From Bryobacterales bacterium (GTDB lineage: Bacteria; Acidobacteriota; Terriglobia; Bryobacterales; Bryobacteraceae): a stretch of DNA of 17,453 nucleotides. Under the pieces are notes generated by a model. That model ran no database searches. It was not told the DNA's origin and saw only the letters and a list, made by a program, of their open reading frames with translations. Each line of letters begins with the position of its first letter. The stretch's first letter is position 1. Below are positions 6,699 to 14,627 of this stretch, piece after piece. The stretch covers positions 1-17,453 of the forward strand of contig JANXQZ010000055.1 in assembly GCA_025353235.1 (NCBI GenBank). The letters are read 5' to 3'. Made by a program: the position numbers and the translations under genes.

Positions 6699-8810
6699 AT
6701 GAAACGCATCTATTGCAGCGCATTCTTAGTAGCCCTAGTTTCCACGGGCCTGGTGGGTCAAGAGGAAGAACAGCGTCCAGAACGGGGCGTCGCAAGAATC
6801 AGCCTCATCAACGGGGACGTTTCTGTCCGACGCGGCGATTCAGGCGAAGTGATCGCGGCCGCTCTGAACGCTCCGCTTATATTAGAAGACCGGCTTCTTA
6901 CCAATTCGTCTTCGCGTGCTGAGATTCAGTTCGATTCATCCAATGTGTTGCGCGTAGGCGCGAACTCGGAAGTCCGCCTGGGCGACATCCAATACAAGCA
7001 GTTCAAAGCCCAGCTTGCTCTCGGAACATTCACTTACAGGGTTTTGCGCAACCCAGAAGGGCAGGCCGAGTTAGACACTCCGCTGGTGGGCATTCGACCT
7101 CTGCGCGCGGGCGTCTATCGGATCACGGTTCGCGAAGACGGCTCGACGGAAATTACTGTGCGCGACGGAGAAGCCGAAATTCTGACTAAGGGCGGTTCCG
7201 AACGCGTGCAAGCGGGAAGCACGATGATGGCTCGCGGGTCGGCGGACGATCCTGAATTTCAAGTGGTTGCCGAATTAGGCTCTGACGACTGGGACCGGTG
7301 GAACTCAAATCGGGATCGGGAACTTGAGCATTCGCGCAGCTATCAATACGTAAGCAGGGATATCGAAGGCGCCGAGGAGCTGGATCAGAATGGTCGCTGG
7401 CTAAACGATGCTACATATGGCAATGTGTGGCAACCGACGGTAGCTCCTGGCTGGGCCCCTTACCAGTCTGGCCGTTGGGTGTGGGAAGAGTATTACGGTT
7501 GGACTTGGGTGAGTTCGGACCCCTGGGGCTGGGCGCCTTACCACTACGGACGCTGGTTCAACGGTCCTGTAGGCTGGTGCTGGTCTCCCGGATCTATCTA
7601 CGGCCGACACTACTGGTCGCCTGCTTTGGTTGGATTCTTTGGATTCGGCGGCGGAGGAGGTTTCCACGCGGGCTTCGGATTCGGCAATGTGGGATGGGTT
7701 CCGCTAGCGCCGTTCGAGAGTTTTCGTCCTTGGTGGGGGAGGGGCAATTACGGCGGCAGAAACAGCTTCAGCAACACCACGATTGTGAATAATACGAACA
7801 TCACAAACGTGTACCGGAACTCGCGCTATGCGAACGGAGTTACGTCGGTAAACGCGGCCAACTTCGGACGCGGAGGCGGCCAGTTCACCTCCATGTCGGG
7901 CTCCGGTATTCGCGACGCCGGATTGGTTCGGGGCGGACTTCCGGTTACCCCGGATCGGGCGAGTTTACGCTTCTCGGATCGACAGGCGCAGACATCGGGT
8001 TCGTCGCAGTCTCGGGCCGGTCAGTTTTATGGCGGGAGCGGAACTGGCCGGAGCCAGCGGACGCCATTCGATCAACAGTCTGGTACCGCAGGTGCGACGC
8101 GGGGAGGATGGCAAAATTCGCAGAGCGCTCAGACCAATAGCGGGGCTCACGGCTGGCAGCGCTTTGGCGAACCGGTGCATGGAGTAGGTTCATCGGCCGG
8201 TTCCGTGCGATCGGGGTCGAACGCGGTCCAGTCGGGTACTCCGCAGAGCACCTACTCTCGGGGATCTGCCTCTACTGGCGGGTCTGCGTGGCAGCGGTTT
8301 GGAGGGACTTCGAGTCCGAGCACCTACCAGGGTCGCGGGGCGGCTCAATCGCAACCGCAGCAGGACTATTCGGCACCGCGCGGAGGCGACGGGTGGTCCG
8401 GCAGAGGATACTCCCGGAGCGGCGCAACTCAGACTGCGCCTCAGGCCAGTCCGCAGCGGCAAGAGTATGCGGCTCCGCGCGGAGGTGGCTCTGGATGGTC
8501 TGGCGGCGGGTCTTCCAGGAGCGGCGGGTACCAGCCCACGCCTCAGGTGAGCACGCCATCTTACCAGAGCGGTTCTCAATCGCAGAGTCCTCGGTATCAG
8601 GCTCCGCGGTCGTTTGGTGGATCCTACAGCGGAGGCAGCCAGCCCGTGCGAATTAGTCCACCGATGGTGCATGAGCGATCAGCTCCCGCATACTCGGCAC
8701 CTCGCGGCGGAGGGGACAGCGGCGGTTCTCGCGGGGGCGGCGGTTCTCGCGGTGGTGGTGGCGATAGCGGACACAGCAACAACAACAACAGCCACGGACG
8801 CGGTCGCTAA
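6699..8810 (+). CDS. Exported FecR-domain / DUF6600 protein with long Gly/Ser/Arg-rich tail
   Basis: A 703-residue protein. Residues 1-20 form a signal peptide with a VG/Q cleavage point. Residues 31-180 match the FecR domain seen in periplasmic and surface proteins (ARISLINGDVSVRRG, FDSSNVLRVGANSEVRLGD, LDTPLVGIRPLRAGVYRITV, RDGEAEI). Residues about 225-345 are the Trp/Tyr/Pro-rich DUF6600 region (GRWVWEEYYGWTWVSSDPWG, WGWAPYHYGRW, VGWVPLAPFESFRPWWGRG). From 350 to the end the chain is low-complexity, rich in Gly, Ser, Gln and Arg with recurring APRGG and WSGxG units, ending in poly-Gly and poly-Asn. No transmembrane segment or TonB partner is seen, so this is not a classical FecR anti-sigma factor; an envelope-structural role is inferred. 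GGGAG precedes the ATG, and a strong terminator follows. It is divergent from the transporter. Confidence 0.88.
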   Translation: MKRIYCSAFLVALVSTGLVGQEEEQRPERGVARISLINGDVSVRRGDSGEVIAAALNAPLILEDRLLTNSSSRAEIQFDSSNVLRVGANSEVRLGDIQYKQFKAQLALGTFTYRVLRNPEGQAELDTPLVGIRPLRAGVYRITVREDGSTEITVRDGEAEILTKGGSERVQAGSTMMARGSADDPEFQVVAELGSDDWDRWNSNRDRELEHSRSYQYVSRDIEGAEELDQNGRWLNDATYGNVWQPTVAPGWAPYQSGRWVWEEYYGWTWVSSDPWGWAPYHYGRWFNGPVGWCWSPGSIYGRHYWSPALVGFFGFGGGGGFHAGFGFGNVGWVPLAPFESFRPWWGRGNYGGRNSFSNTTIVNNTNITNVYRNSRYANGVTSVNAANFGRGGGQFTSMSGSGIRDAGLVRGGLPVTPDRASLRFSDRQAQTSGSSQSRAGQFYGGSGTGRSQRTPFDQQSGTAGATRGGWQNSQSAQTNSGAHGWQRFGEPVHGVGSSAGSVRSGSNAVQSGTPQSTYSRGSASTGGSAWQRFGGTSSPSTYQGRGAAQSQPQQDYSAPRGGDGWSGRGYSRSGATQTAPQASPQRQEYAAPRGGGSGWSGGGSSRSGGYQPTPQVSTPSYQSGSQSQSPRYQAPRSFGGSYSGGSQPVRISPPMVHERSAPAYSAPRGGGDSGGSRGGGGSRGGGGDSGHSNNNNSHGRGR

Positions 8811-8829
8811 GAGCATTTTTCTTCTCTCA

Positions 8830-8870
8830 AGGCTCGGTTGAGGTGCATGCCTCGACCGAGCCTCTTTTTT
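8830..8870 (+). terminator. Rho-independent terminator of the FecR-DUF6600 gene
   Basis: A 14-bp stem (AGGCTCGGTTGAGG / CCTCGACCGAGCCT, one G-T wobble) with a 6-base loop is followed by C and six T residues. It begins 20 bases past the stop codon. Confidence 0.93.
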
Positions 8871-8976
8871 GGTGCTCGGGCTGCCCAAATTGCTTTCTTT
8901 ACATAATATGTGTTATCAGAACAATTTTGCCCTAGCTGATCCTCTACTTGGGACGATTTCGTGATAATCTTCCTGA

Positions 8977-9126
8977 ATGAGTTTAATCCTGATTGTTTTG
9001 ATCGTGCTGCTTCTTCTCGGAGGCGGAGGTGGATACTACTACGGCGGTCCTCGCATGGGCGGCGGGATTGGCGGGCTTCTGCTCCTCATTCTAGTTCTCT
9101 GGCTCCTATTTGGAAACAAGGTCTGA
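8977..9126 (+). CDS. Small hydrophobic membrane protein (49 residues), DUF3309-like
   Basis: ATG at 8977 opens a 49-residue frame. It reads as a hydrophobic helix (MSLILIVLIVLLLL, 1-14), a Gly/Tyr-rich turn (GGGGGYYYGGPRMGGGIGG) and a second hydrophobic helix (LLLLILVLWLLF), ending GNKV. Two short helices around a Gly/Tyr/Pro linker are the layout of the DUF3309 small membrane proteins, which are widespread and uncharacterised. There is no Shine-Dalgarno, but GATAAT ends exactly 8 bases before the ATG, which would fit a leaderless transcript. The stop (TGA) lies 1 base ahead of the preferred start of the glycosyltransferase, suggesting translational coupling. Coding status is supported by composition and length alone. 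Confidence 0.6.
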   Translation: MSLILIVLIVLLLLGGGGGYYYGGPRMGGGIGGLLLLILVLWLLFGNKV

Positions 9127-9127
9127 T

Positions 9128-10831
9128 TTGGTAACTCCGGTACTAACCGGAAGCGTTTTTTTCGCGGGATTCAGATTCAGCCGGCTTCCGTCGCTCCCTG
9201 GGACGGCTCCTAAACTGAATTCCGCGTCACCTTGGATCCGCTACCTTATCCTGCTTTTCGGGCTCGTCAACTCTTCCTTATACAGCGCCCTACTGCCGCT
9301 CTGGGAAGGATTTGACGAAGCCTTCCACTTCGCCTATGTCGAGACGCTATGGCAAACGACCCGATTGCCGGTACTCGGCCGCACGCTGATACCAATCGAT
9401 GTCTTCAGGTCTTTTCGCCTGGCTCCAGTCAGTCACATCGTTCACAGATGGATACCCGAGACAACCTCATACGATGTCTGGTTCTCCCTGCCGCAGGCTG
9501 ACAAAGAGCGGCGGCGGAGTGAATTGGATCTCCTTCGCCCTGAACTTGGCAGCAGTTCCCGACCAAACTACGAAGCGCATCATCCACCCCTCGCTTACAT
9601 CCTTCTCGCGATCATGGACTGGTCAATGTCTAACGCGCCCATCACGTCGCGGGTCCTGGTGCTTCGGCTCTTAACTTCGGCGTTCTCTACGGTCCTCCTG
9701 TATTTTGGCGCGCTGGCGCTCTGTCGAGCAGTGCGGATGCCGGAGCGGTTCGCAAACGCGGCTCTGTTCACAACCTTCTGTTCGCAAATGCTCTACGCCA
9801 CCATCTCGCACGTCGCGAATGACTGGCTTGCAGTTGGGCTCAGCGCTTTATTCCTCGCCGCCCTCGCGGAATTTGTCAGACAACCCGATCGACGATCCGC
9901 GCTAAGCGGAGCAGCCTGGCTCGCGGCGGGTCTTCTGACAAAAGCCTATTTCCTGGCCTTCGCCTTGCTAGCCCTCTGCACTGCCGCGATCCTGATCTGG
10001 CGGCGCCGCACTGGAGTCAAAACAGTGCTTGCCCCTGCCCTGCTGCTTCTCGTATTGGCGGGTCCCTGGTACACGCGAAACCTGCTTCTCTACGGAAACG
10101 TAAGCGGCACCCACGAAGCGTTCGACGGCATCGGCATCAGGCAGGTACTCGCTGCCGCCCCTCGAATTGACTGGTTGACTGTCACCGGCTTTCTCGCCCG
10201 AAGTTCACTTTGGACCGGAAATAATTCCTTCACTAGTTTCTCTCGAACCACTCTGAATATCGTGCTTGCGCTTTTGCTGATCGCAGTAACTTGGTGGGGT
10301 CTCCGCAGACGGGCAGTCCAACCTGCAGAGCGAGTTGTATTCGCCGCGATCATGTTGTTTTCCATTGCCATTGCGTACGCTACTTGCGCCAGCTTCGCTG
10401 ACACACACGGCGATGCCGCGGGCGCGAGTCCCTGGTATACGCAAGTGCTGCTCGCCCCGGTGATCGCGCTCGCATACCTTGGCTTGTCTCGCTGGAAAGG
10501 ATTCGGACCTGTTCTGGCAGCTTCTACCATCGCGATCTGGACCTGGATCCTCGCGGCCACTTGGCTGATCAAGCTGTTTCCGATGTATTCAGGCGGGGGC
10601 GCCGCTCCGATGCGCATGCATGATGTTTGGAACTGGTACGCGCATGGGGCTGCCGCTCGCTCGCACGATCTCTCGCTAACGGCACTCGCGCCAGCTTCCT
10701 GGCTCTATGTCGGCCTGATCATTTCCGTGCTGCTGAGTATTGCACTGAGCGCTGCCATCATTCGAGACCTTTCACGCCATTTTCTTCTTTCCTGGACGGA
10801 CGAAGCTTCCGCCCCGCTCCTGCTTCCTTGA
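9128..10831 (+). CDS. Multi-pass membrane protein, GT-C-like glycosyltransferase
   Basis: An integral membrane protein of 567 residues with about 10-12 hydrophobic helices. The first large loop carries EGFDEAFHFAYVETL (Asp63-Glu64), an acidic pair after TM1 as expected for the catalytic metal/lipid-phosphate site of GT-C enzymes (PMT/ArnT and DUF2142-like). NYEAHHPPLAYILLAI (about 147-162) resembles the HPP motif before the next helix in that superfamily. These enzymes move a sugar from a polyprenyl-phosphate donor to protein or glycolipid on the outer face of the membrane; donor and acceptor are unknown. TTG at 9128 is chosen because AAGG lies 6 bases upstream; TTG at 9110 would overlap the small gene by 17 bases and has no binding site. 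There is no ATG before the conserved region. Confidence 0.75.
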   Translation: MVTPVLTGSVFFAGFRFSRLPSLPGTAPKLNSASPWIRYLILLFGLVNSSLYSALLPLWEGFDEAFHFAYVETLWQTTRLPVLGRTLIPIDVFRSFRLAPVSHIVHRWIPETTSYDVWFSLPQADKERRRSELDLLRPELGSSSRPNYEAHHPPLAYILLAIMDWSMSNAPITSRVLVLRLLTSAFSTVLLYFGALALCRAVRMPERFANAALFTTFCSQMLYATISHVANDWLAVGLSALFLAALAEFVRQPDRRSALSGAAWLAAGLLTKAYFLAFALLALCTAAILIWRRRTGVKTVLAPALLLLVLAGPWYTRNLLLYGNVSGTHEAFDGIGIRQVLAAAPRIDWLTVTGFLARSSLWTGNNSFTSFSRTTLNIVLALLLIAVTWWGLRRRAVQPAERVVFAAIMLFSIAIAYATCASFADTHGDAAGASPWYTQVLLAPVIALAYLGLSRWKGFGPVLAASTIAIWTWILAATWLIKLFPMYSGGGAAPMRMHDVWNWYAHGAAARSHDLSLTALAPASWLYVGLIISVLLSIALSAAIIRDLSRHFLLSWTDEASAPLLLP

Positions 10832-10928
10832 TCGAAATTGACCCCGGTTTGTCGAAAAGCGCGCATTATAGGGTGGCGCCGCCACGACGGCAGCCAAACC
10901 AGTCCAGCGACCAAGCAAGGGGAACTCA

Positions 10929-13900
10929 GTGAACCAGATCAATCAGTTACTCGAAAGAGTTACTCTCCGTACACTTTTGTTGAGCCTCGTTTTGGGGGTG
11001 CAGCCGGGGATGGCTGCCACGTTCATCATCTCGAACGGAGACGTGGCGGGCCTGATTGCCGCCATAAACGCGGCGAATGCAAATCCAGACGCCGACACGA
11101 TCAACTTGGCCACGGGCGGGACCTACAACCTGACTGCGGTGGACAACACAGAACGCTACTACGGGCCTAACGGCCTGCCCGTTATTAACAGCCCGATCAC
11201 TATTAACGGCAATGGCGCGACCATCCAAAGAAGCAGCGCTGCAGGAACGCCAGAGTTCAGGATCTTCATAATTAGCAACGGCCTCTCGCAATTGACGTTG
11301 AACGGGTTAACCATTGCGGGCGGAAAAGGTAGCGGAGGAGGCTTGCTGAACACGGGCATCACGCTGGTCATCAACAGCACCGTTACAGGAAACGGCGGGG
11401 GAGATGGGGGAGGCATACAAAACCGCGGCAACTTGACGGTGCAAAATAGCACCATCAGTTACAACACGAATTTCGGGGGATATGGCGGCGGGGGAATTCT
11501 GAATTTTGGAACTACTACCATCATCCACAGCACGCTCTTCGAAAATCGGGCTGACGCCCCGCCGGGGTTTCAGGGCAGAGGCGACGCCATCTCCGATCCA
11601 TTCGGCGGCCAGGGAAGCACTACCCTGAAAAATAGCATTGTCGCCAGCCCCACCCAAGGCCTCGGACTTGCCTGTTACACCAGCGGCGCGCCAACCTCTT
11701 TCGGCCACAATATAGTCGGCGATGTTTCTTGCGGACTCACCGGCACCGGCGATCTGAACAGCACGAACCCGTTGCTGGGCCCTCTTGCCAACAATGGCGG
11801 CCCTACGCAGACCGACGCGCCGCTGTCCGGCAGCCCGGCCATCGACGCAGTGCCAATCGCGAATTGCACGGACACTGCCGGTAACCCAATCGCAACCGAT
11901 CAGCGCGGCATCACCCGGCCTCAGGGCTCTGCCTGCGATATCGGCTCGGTCGAGCTCGTGGTGGCGCCCGAGCTGTTTTGGGGAATGCCGGTAACTCCGC
12001 AATTGTCAAGCAATGTTCATCCGAATATCGTGTGGTTCGATTTAGACGGCATTCCCGGTCCAACGCCCGTACCGGCCACGCCCGCCATTCCGCTTCCGTA
12101 TGGTGCGTGGACCTCGGAGGGAGGGGTGTGGTGGATGGATGCCGTGCAGGCGCCGGGACAGCCCGAGGTTTTGCTCGTCCTGACTTCGGGGTACCACGGT
12201 GAGCTCCGCGCCTTTCGTGCCGACGGCACGAACCTCACGCCCTGCGGATCGTACCCTCTTCCCGTTCCAAACAATTCCGAGAACGGAGGAGTCCGCGTGG
12301 CGCAGTCTGGCGCATTCGCGCTGGTGAGCATTGGAAACCACCCTTACGGGGGAGGGCTTGGAAGCAACAGGCTCTTGAAGTTTCCATTAAACCTCACGGC
12401 GACTGGACCTTGCCTTCTTCCCGGCGATCCGACGCAGATTCCCATTTCATCCAACACGACGATTCGCAATATCGACTTTAACTCCCAAAATTCGCAGCAG
12501 GCGGTGATCAGCGGGTATAGCAACGTCGTCACGTTTGTAAACCCGATTTCGGGAGCCACGCTCTGCGACGTACCGCTCATCAACGGCTCTCAATCGCTCT
12601 CTCGCCTTGAGGCGCGGTACCGCCCGGATGGAACCGAGGTTTGGGCCGTTTCATACGACGGGCGACAGATCGCTATAATCGCGCCTCCTGGAGCAGCGGG
12701 AGCTTGTACGGTGACGAAGTTCATCACTGCAGGATTCGGCCCCAATGACAATTTGTTCGGGGGGGTCTTTCATCCCGACCCTCACGTGCCGGTCTATTAC
12801 GTATCCAGCTATCCGGGAGACAATCTGTTCGCTCTGGACACCAATGCGAAGTCGATTAGCGGCGGGACTTCCATCCATGGCGCTTTTGGCACCATGGCGG
12901 TCACGCGTGGCCCGGCGTACCGGTTGGAGGTGCCCATCTATGGGTGCTGTCCACAATTTGGGTATACCAACACTTATGACGTAAGCACTCTGAGCAAGGC
13001 AGCGAATCCCGAACTAAACCTCATCGGCGCGCATGCCAGCTCCGTGAATATGCGGACGGTGGCTACGCTTCGTACCGTTGGCCAACCCGACTTGACCATC
13101 GCAAAGACGCACACGGGGAACTTTACGCAGGGGCAGACTATCGCTAATTTCCTGATTACGGTGACCAACTCGGGCGTCTCACCCACGGTCGGGACGGTAA
13201 CGGTGACGGACGACCTGTCGGGAGCGCCCGGCCTCACTGTGGTGAACTTTGCGGGCTTCACGGGCACCAACTGGGTTTGCTCTGGCACAACTTGCACGCG
13301 CAGCGATCCTCTTGCGGCCGGTGCCAGCTACGATCCAATCGAATTGACGGTTTCGGTCGCGGCCAACGCCTCCTCGCCGCAGGTGAACCATGCCAGCGTA
13401 TCGGGCGGCGGCGAAGTAAAAACCGCGAACAACACGGCGACGGACTCGGTGATTATTAATCAGTTGCCGGATCTGACGATCGCAAAGGCGCACGTGGGCA
13501 CCGGTTTCAGGCAGACTCAGCAGGGAGCGCAGTACACGCTGACGGTGAGGAATAGCGGGTCAGTGTCGACCACCGGGAGTCTCACTGTGACCGACACGCT
13601 GCCGGGCGGGCTGACGTTCGCCAGCGGCTCGGGCGGCGGATTCTCGTGCTCGGCTAGCGGCCAGTTCGTGACGTGTGCGAACGGTGCCACGCCGATCGCG
13701 GCTGGAGAGATGGCGACGATCACGCTGAATGTGAACGTGTCGGCCACGGCTGCGGCCAGTTTGACTAACTCGGCCACGGTGGCTTGCGCCTGCACGGAGT
13801 CCAACACCGCGAACAACGCCTCGAACGTAGACACGGTAAGCGTCGTCCAACTGCCGGACCTGACCATCTCAAAGACTCACCTAGGGGACCACTTTTCGCA

Positions 13901-14561
13901 AGGGCAGCAGAACGCAGCGTATCGGATTTCGGTGGCCAACGTCGGGACGGGGGCTGAGGTCGGGGCCTTCACGGTAACCGACCTCCTGCCGAGCGGGTTG
14001 ACGTTCGCGGGCTTCGACGGCGCGGGTAACGGATTCTCATGCTCCGCCAGCGGGCAGCTGGTGACGTGCGCTAACAGCGGCCCTATCGCACCTTTCATCG
14101 CGCCGAATTTCGTGTTGTACGTGAACGTTTCCGCTACGGCGGCAGCGAGTCTGACGAACTCGGCGACGGTGCTTTGCACTTGCACCGAGACCAATACCGT
14201 CAACAACACTTCGAACATCGACACGGTCAGCATCAACCCCGTCGCGAATATATCCGGGAAGGTGAGCGTCACCCAGGGCGGTTTCGCGCGCAATCGCGCG
14301 ACCGGGCTGTGGGTGGCAACCCTCACGGTAAGCAACAGCAGTGCGGCTTCCGTAAGCGGACCGATTCAGGTAGTATTGACCAACCTATCTTCGAACGCGA
14401 CGATGGTGAACAACACCGGCATGCGCAATGGCAGCCCATACATCACTGTCTCGACGGGGACGCTGGCCCCGGGCGCCTCGGTGAGCGTACCGATCCAGTT
14501 CACTAATCCCAGCAATGGGTTTATCACCTTTACAGCCGTGACGGCTTCGGGAGTGTTCTAG
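10929..14561 (+). CDS. Exported beta-helix / propeller-like / DUF11-repeat surface protein
   Basis: A 1210-residue exported protein. The start is GTG at 10929, with AAGGGGA 5 bases upstream. The signal peptide is at about 1-29 (LRTLLLSLVLGVQPGMA). Residues 30-285 form a right-handed parallel beta-helix (repeating N-S-T-I, G-G-G-I and T-L/V patterns). Residues 290-343 (GGPTQTDAPLSGSPAIDA, then DQRG...RPQGSACDIGSVEL) match the choice-of-anchor Q-type end of such helices. Residues 344-718 look like a six-strand-type beta-propeller (RPDGTEVWAVSYDGRQIAII, GGVFHPDPHVPVYYVS), with no catalytic motif. Three DUF11 beta-sandwich repeats begin at 719, 845 and 974 (each PDLTI-K-H), and a different C-terminal beta domain at 1107-1210 ends GNGFITF-like. 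No sorting tail is visible. A short GC hairpin (14561-14581) without a T-tract follows. Likely an adhesin or surface structural protein (inference). Confidence 0.85.
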   Translation: MNQINQLLERVTLRTLLLSLVLGVQPGMAATFIISNGDVAGLIAAINAANANPDADTINLATGGTYNLTAVDNTERYYGPNGLPVINSPITINGNGATIQRSSAAGTPEFRIFIISNGLSQLTLNGLTIAGGKGSGGGLLNTGITLVINSTVTGNGGGDGGGIQNRGNLTVQNSTISYNTNFGGYGGGGILNFGTTTIIHSTLFENRADAPPGFQGRGDAISDPFGGQGSTTLKNSIVASPTQGLGLACYTSGAPTSFGHNIVGDVSCGLTGTGDLNSTNPLLGPLANNGGPTQTDAPLSGSPAIDAVPIANCTDTAGNPIATDQRGITRPQGSACDIGSVELVVAPELFWGMPVTPQLSSNVHPNIVWFDLDGIPGPTPVPATPAIPLPYGAWTSEGGVWWMDAVQAPGQPEVLLVLTSGYHGELRAFRADGTNLTPCGSYPLPVPNNSENGGVRVAQSGAFALVSIGNHPYGGGLGSNRLLKFPLNLTATGPCLLPGDPTQIPISSNTTIRNIDFNSQNSQQAVISGYSNVVTFVNPISGATLCDVPLINGSQSLSRLEARYRPDGTEVWAVSYDGRQIAIIAPPGAAGACTVTKFITAGFGPNDNLFGGVFHPDPHVPVYYVSSYPGDNLFALDTNAKSISGGTSIHGAFGTMAVTRGPAYRLEVPIYGCCPQFGYTNTYDVSTLSKAANPELNLIGAHASSVNMRTVATLRTVGQPDLTIAKTHTGNFTQGQTIANFLITVTNSGVSPTVGTVTVTDDLSGAPGLTVVNFAGFTGTNWVCSGTTCTRSDPLAAGASYDPIELTVSVAANASSPQVNHASVSGGGEVKTANNTATDSVIINQLPDLTIAKAHVGTGFRQTQQGAQYTLTVRNSGSVSTTGSLTVTDTLPGGLTFASGSGGGFSCSASGQFVTCANGATPIAAGEMATITLNVNVSATAAASLTNSATVACACTESNTANNASNVDTVSVVQLPDLTISKTHLGDHFSQGQQNAAYRISVANVGTGAEVGAFTVTDLLPSGLTFAGFDGAGNGFSCSASGQLVTCANSGPIAPFIAPNFVLYVNVSATAAASLTNSATVLCTCTETNTVNNTSNIDTVSINPVANISGKVSVTQGGFARNRATGLWVATLTVSNSSAASVSGPIQVVLTNLSSNATMVNNTGMRNGSPYITVSTGTLAPGASVSVPIQFTNPSNGFITFTAVTASGVF
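13461..14234 (+). repeat. Tandem DUF11 coding repeats, 387-base period
   Basis: The second and third DUF11 modules start at 13461 and 13848, a period of 387 bases (129 codons). Both begin QLPDLTI and share VNVSATAAASLTNSATV near the end. The shared amino-acid stretch is encoded with many different synonymous codons, so the duplication is not recent. Confidence 0.85.
14377..14425 (+). repeat. Source copy of a 49-base duplicated segment
   Basis: This part of the beta-helix/DUF11 gene encodes the TNLSSNATMVNNTGMR stretch of the C-terminal domain. The same 49 bases recur at 15648-15696 with two substitutions, on the same strand and 1271 bases downstream. Confidence 0.9.
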
Positions 14562-14590
14562 CGCGGAGACGACAGCCGCGCAGAGCAGCG

Positions 14591-14619
14591 TTAAACATGC
14601 CTCCGAACTTTGGTATAGT
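14591..14619 (+). promoter_or_regulatory. Sigma-70-like promoter of the metallo-beta-lactamase-fold gene, leaderless
   Basis: TTAAAC (14591-14596) and TATAGT (14614-14619) are separated by the optimal 17 bases. Only 8 bases lie between the -10 element and the ATG at 14628, so transcription would start at or within a base or two of the start codon. CATGCC (14596-14601) and GGCATG (14625-14630) form an inverted repeat around the promoter and could be an operator. Confidence 0.6.
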
Positions 14620-14627
14620 GATCGGGC

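Noticed and set aside
8190..8672. 160-codon minus-strand frame, Arg/Ala/Pro-rich
   Set aside because: It is antisense to the repetitive Gly/Ser tail of the FecR-DUF6600 gene, where low-complexity GC-rich DNA leaves several frames open.
10866..10886. GTGGC/GCCAC hairpin as terminator of the glycosyltransferase gene
   Set aside because: The stem is only 5 bp and no T-tract follows, so a terminator call is not supported.
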